DNA from: CAYQAJ01 sp964415245
GTDB lineage: Bacteria; Planctomycetota; Planctomycetia; Pirellulales; Pirellulaceae
Assembly (NCBI GenBank): GCA_964415245.1
Contig: CAYQAJ010000262.1
Location: 1 to 7,131 of the forward strand
Reading direction: 5' to 3'
DNA: 7,131 nt
The position numbers and the translations under genes are program-made. The notes beneath the pieces were generated by a model. That model had not been told where the DNA came from, did not search any database, and worked only from the letters and a program-made list of their open reading frames with translations. The stretch's first letter is position 1. Each line of letters opens with the position of its first letter. Below, one piece after another: positions 6,256 through 7,131 of this stretch.

Positions 6256-6335
6256 GGTGCGCAAAAAGCGCTGCGCGCACCAGGAACCCACCCCTGGGGG
6301 CCCCACGACGGTGCGCGCCGCTCGTTTGGCGCACC
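6256..6335. repeat. Paired hairpins bounded by GGTGCGC/GCGCACC
   Basis: GGTGCGC at 6256-6262 pairs with GCGCACC at 6275-6281, and the same two heptads recur at 6310-6316 and 6329-6335. Each makes a 7-bp perfect stem with a 12-nt loop. Because the stems are identical, the outermost copies can also pair and enclose all 80 bp. Between them is the self-complementary GGGGCCCC (6297-6304). The two hairpins together look like a designed unit, but it is an unclassified repeat. Confidence 0.65.
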
Positions 6336-6353
6336 AAAGTAAAGAGCAAATGG

Positions 6354-6388
6354 AGAATGCAGAATTCGGAAGTCGGAGTTCGGAAGCC
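6354..6388. repeat. Heptamer array switching from AGAATGC to GGAAGTC units
   Basis: Units in strict 7-nt register are AGAATGC, AGAATTC, GGAAGTC, GGAGTTC and GGAAGCC. The array starts as the GAATGCA family and becomes a GGAAGTC family without losing phase, which suggests one family can change into another within an array. Confidence 0.75.
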
Positions 6389-6413
6389 GTCGGGGACTGG
6401 CTCACTTTGCGGA

Positions 6414-6447
6414 GTCCGTTGTCCTTGACAGTGGTCCGTTGTCCGTT
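6414..6447. repeat. Heptamer array, GTCCGTT family
   Basis: Units are GTCCGTT, GTCCTTG, a 6-nt insert ACAGTG, then GTCCGTT twice. Three of four full units are identical. Confidence 0.8.
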
Positions 6448-6463
6448 GATTGCCCGCCCGCCG

Positions 6464-6491
6464 ACTGAATACTGAACACCGAAAACTGAAA
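6464..6491. repeat. Heptamer array, ACTGAAA family
   Basis: Units are ACTGAAT, ACTGAAC, ACCGAAA and ACTGAAA in 7-nt register, followed by a partial ACTT. It is A-rich, unlike the surrounding GC-rich DNA. Confidence 0.8.
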
Positions 6492-6530
6492 ACTTGTGCG
6501 TGCCTGCCCCCTTCTCCGAGACGGCATTGC

Positions 6531-6558
6531 AAATCGGAATTCGCAGATCGGAACACGG
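6531..6558. repeat. Weak heptamer array, AAATCGG-like
   Basis: AAATCGG, AATTCGC, AGATCGG and AACACGG follow in 7-nt register. The match among units is low, and this is the least secure of the heptamer arrays. Confidence 0.45.
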
Positions 6559-6606
6559 CTGTTACCCCTTCGCGCTCTTTGCAACTTGGCGGTTCTTCTA
6601 TTTCCG

Positions 6607-6634
6607 GCTGAAAGCTGAGAGCTGACGGCTGACA
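6607..6634. repeat. Heptamer array, GCTGAAA/GCTGACA family
   Basis: Units are GCTGAAA, GCTGAGA, GCTGACG and GCTGACA, followed by a partial GCTT. GCTGA is invariant and the last two bases vary. Confidence 0.8.
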
Positions 6635-6643
6635 GCTTCGATA

Positions 6644-6678
6644 ATTCTGCACTCCGCACTCTGCACTTTGCACTCTGC
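6644..6678. repeat. Heptamer array, ACTCTGC family, five units
   Basis: Units are ATTCTGC, ACTCCGC, ACTCTGC, ACTTTGC and ACTCTGC. It has the same orientation and family as 4748-4780 on the other side of the aminotransferase gene. Confidence 0.85.
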
Positions 6679-6715
6679 ACTTACCCTACGCCATCCCGAT
6701 TCTACGCGCATGTCG

Positions 6716-6727
6716 TTGATATATCAA
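6716..6727. repeat. AT-rich perfect 12-bp palindrome
   Basis: TTGATATATCAA is fully self-complementary and lies at the edge of an AT-rich island in otherwise GC-rich DNA. It could be an operator-like site or chance; no adjacent gene start supports regulation. Confidence 0.4.
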
Positions 6728-6752
6728 TACTAATTACTTAATACTTATTTCG
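6725..6752. repeat. AT-rich heptamer array, TAATACT family
   Basis: Units are CAATACT, AATTACT, TAATACT and a decayed TATTTCG in 7-nt register. It is the most AT-rich stretch of the window and superficially resembles tandem -10 boxes, but it keeps the heptamer phase. Confidence 0.7.
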
Positions 6753-6883
6753 TACTGTGCGGATTCGCGCGCGGGATCGGTTCCGGCCGAGAGCGCGGTG
6801 GTCACTTGCGGCCGGCCTGAAGGGCTGTTTCCGTCAGCCCGGGCTGAAGGCCTGGGAAACAAGGGCCCAACGATCGAATACCC

Positions 6884-6900
6884 TGGCCCTGTCGGGGCCG
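6884..6900. repeat. REP-like hairpin 1 (7-3-7, with G-U pairs)
   Basis: TGGCCCT-GTC-GGGGCCG folds as a 7-bp stem with two G-T/U wobbles and a 3-nt loop. It has the same size as the two hairpins at 6944 and 7014, to which its complement is more similar. Confidence 0.45.
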
Positions 6901-6943
6901 TTCACGCGCCCAGTCCAACAGTCGACGGCATTCCCATTGGGAA

Positions 6944-6960
6944 CGACCCTTTCAGGGTCG
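6944..6960. repeat. REP-like hairpin 2 (7-3-7)
   Basis: CGACCCT-TTC-AGGGTCG is a perfect 7-bp stem with a TTC loop. It is preceded by GAA, as is the copy at 7014-7030. Confidence 0.7.
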
Positions 6961-7013
6961 ATGGATCGTGGCGCGTTTCCCGTTCCCCAGGCCTTCAGCC
7001 TGGGCTGGTAGAA

Positions 7014-7030
7014 CGACCCCTTCGGGGTCG
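7014..7030. repeat. REP-like hairpin 3 (7-3-7)
   Basis: CGACCCC-TTC-GGGGTCG is the same as hairpin 2 except that the loop-closing T-A pair has become C-G, a compensatory double change that preserves the stem. It lies just outside the 26-bp inverted repeat. Confidence 0.7.
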
Positions 7031-7105
7031 CGGCTCCAAGGCAAACGCGACCGTCGCGCGATTCGGGGCTACAATGCGGTTACAACAATTGGCTGCCCGC
7101 GCGTC

Positions 7106-7125
7106 AGGCCGCAAACGAGCGGCCT
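7106..7125. repeat. Hairpin with GCCGCAAACG motif
   Basis: AGGCCGC and GCGGCCT form a perfect 7-bp stem with a 6-nt loop (AAACGA). The motif GCCGCAAACG (7109-7118 less the first base offset) also occurs at 411-420 in the hairpin downstream of pilB, which suggests a dispersed repeat. Confidence 0.5.
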
Positions 7126-7131
7126 ACAGGC

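Larger units (their letters stand above)
6835..7007. repeat. 26-bp inverted repeat bounding a 173-bp REP-like unit
   Basis: The arm at 6835-6860 matches the complement of 6982-7007 at 24 of 26 positions. Each arm contains its own self-pairing: TCAGCCCGGGCTGA (6834-6847) is a perfect 14-bp palindrome in the left arm, and CCCAGGC/GCCTGGG (6986-7004, 5-nt loop) pair in the right arm. The 121-bp interior carries two smaller hairpins. The layout resembles a REP pair or a small MITE, but no terminal target duplication was recognised. Confidence 0.65.
6052..7131. other. 1080-bp non-coding repeat region
   Basis: No frame here has a family motif, a ribosome binding site or natural protein composition; the longest open stretches simply read through repeats. 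From 6052 to about 6755 the DNA is a patchwork of short heptamer arrays of several families separated by 20-80 bp. From about 6816 to the end it changes to GC-rich hairpins and inverted repeats. No transposase, tRNA or att site is visible inside the window. Confidence 0.75.

Noticed and set aside
6184..6678. CRISPR array
   Set aside because: The repeat units are 7 nt, degenerate and without spacers of regular length; no cas gene is nearby.
6739..6757. Tandem -10 promoter boxes in the AT-rich island
   Set aside because: The TAATACT units keep the 7-nt phase of a repeat array, and no downstream gene exists within the window.
6757..7011. An 84-codon plus-strand open frame
   Set aside because: It is a translation of the REP-like hairpins and inverted repeat.

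Overview
The window looks like chromosomal DNA of a GC-rich planctomycete, probably of the Pirellulales type. This is an inference from three things: a pilB/gspE-pilT ATPase pair, a secreted protein rich in Cys, Gly, Tyr and Pro with a weak family signature, and intergenic DNA packed with short degenerate repeats and small hairpins. No rRNA or marker gene is present to confirm it.

Layout. Positions 1-118 (minus strand) are the first 39 codons of a PilT-type retraction ATPase cut by the window edge. A 485-bp gap with hairpins but no gene follows. Positions 604-2334 (minus) encode a complete PilB/GspE-type assembly ATPase of 576 residues. A 607-bp gap (2335-2941) has a candidate promoter and a candidate terminator hairpin. 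Positions 2942-4450 (minus) encode a 502-residue exported or lipid-anchored protein of unknown function, with a CxxC cluster, a Gly/Tyr/Pro-rich middle and a C-terminal helical segment. It has the best expression signals in the window: a TATAAT box, a leader hairpin and a GGGAGG ribosome binding site. The 365-bp divergent region 4451-4815 holds repeats. Positions 4816-6051 (plus) encode a complete DegT/DnrJ/EryC1/StrS sugar aminotransferase. The last 1080 bp (6052-7131) have no credible gene.

How the genes relate. PilB and PilT would drive extension and retraction of a type IV pilus, or PilB could serve a type II secretion machine. The exported protein and the sugar aminotransferase are both plausible envelope genes, but nothing ties them into one operon. 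They are divergent from each other and separated by repeats.

The most striking content is non-coding. At least seven different 7-nt repeat families are present as short degenerate arrays on both sides of the aminotransferase gene, resembling the heptanucleotide STRR repeats of cyanobacteria. Two arrays are G-rich, lie in opposite orientation hard against the start and stop codons, share a 12-bp perfect inverted match and have canonical G-quadruplex spacing. From 6816 to 7030 there is a REP-like unit: a 26-bp inverted repeat (24 matches) and three 7-3-7 hairpins, two of which differ by a compensatory base-pair change. No complete new multi-gene system was found.
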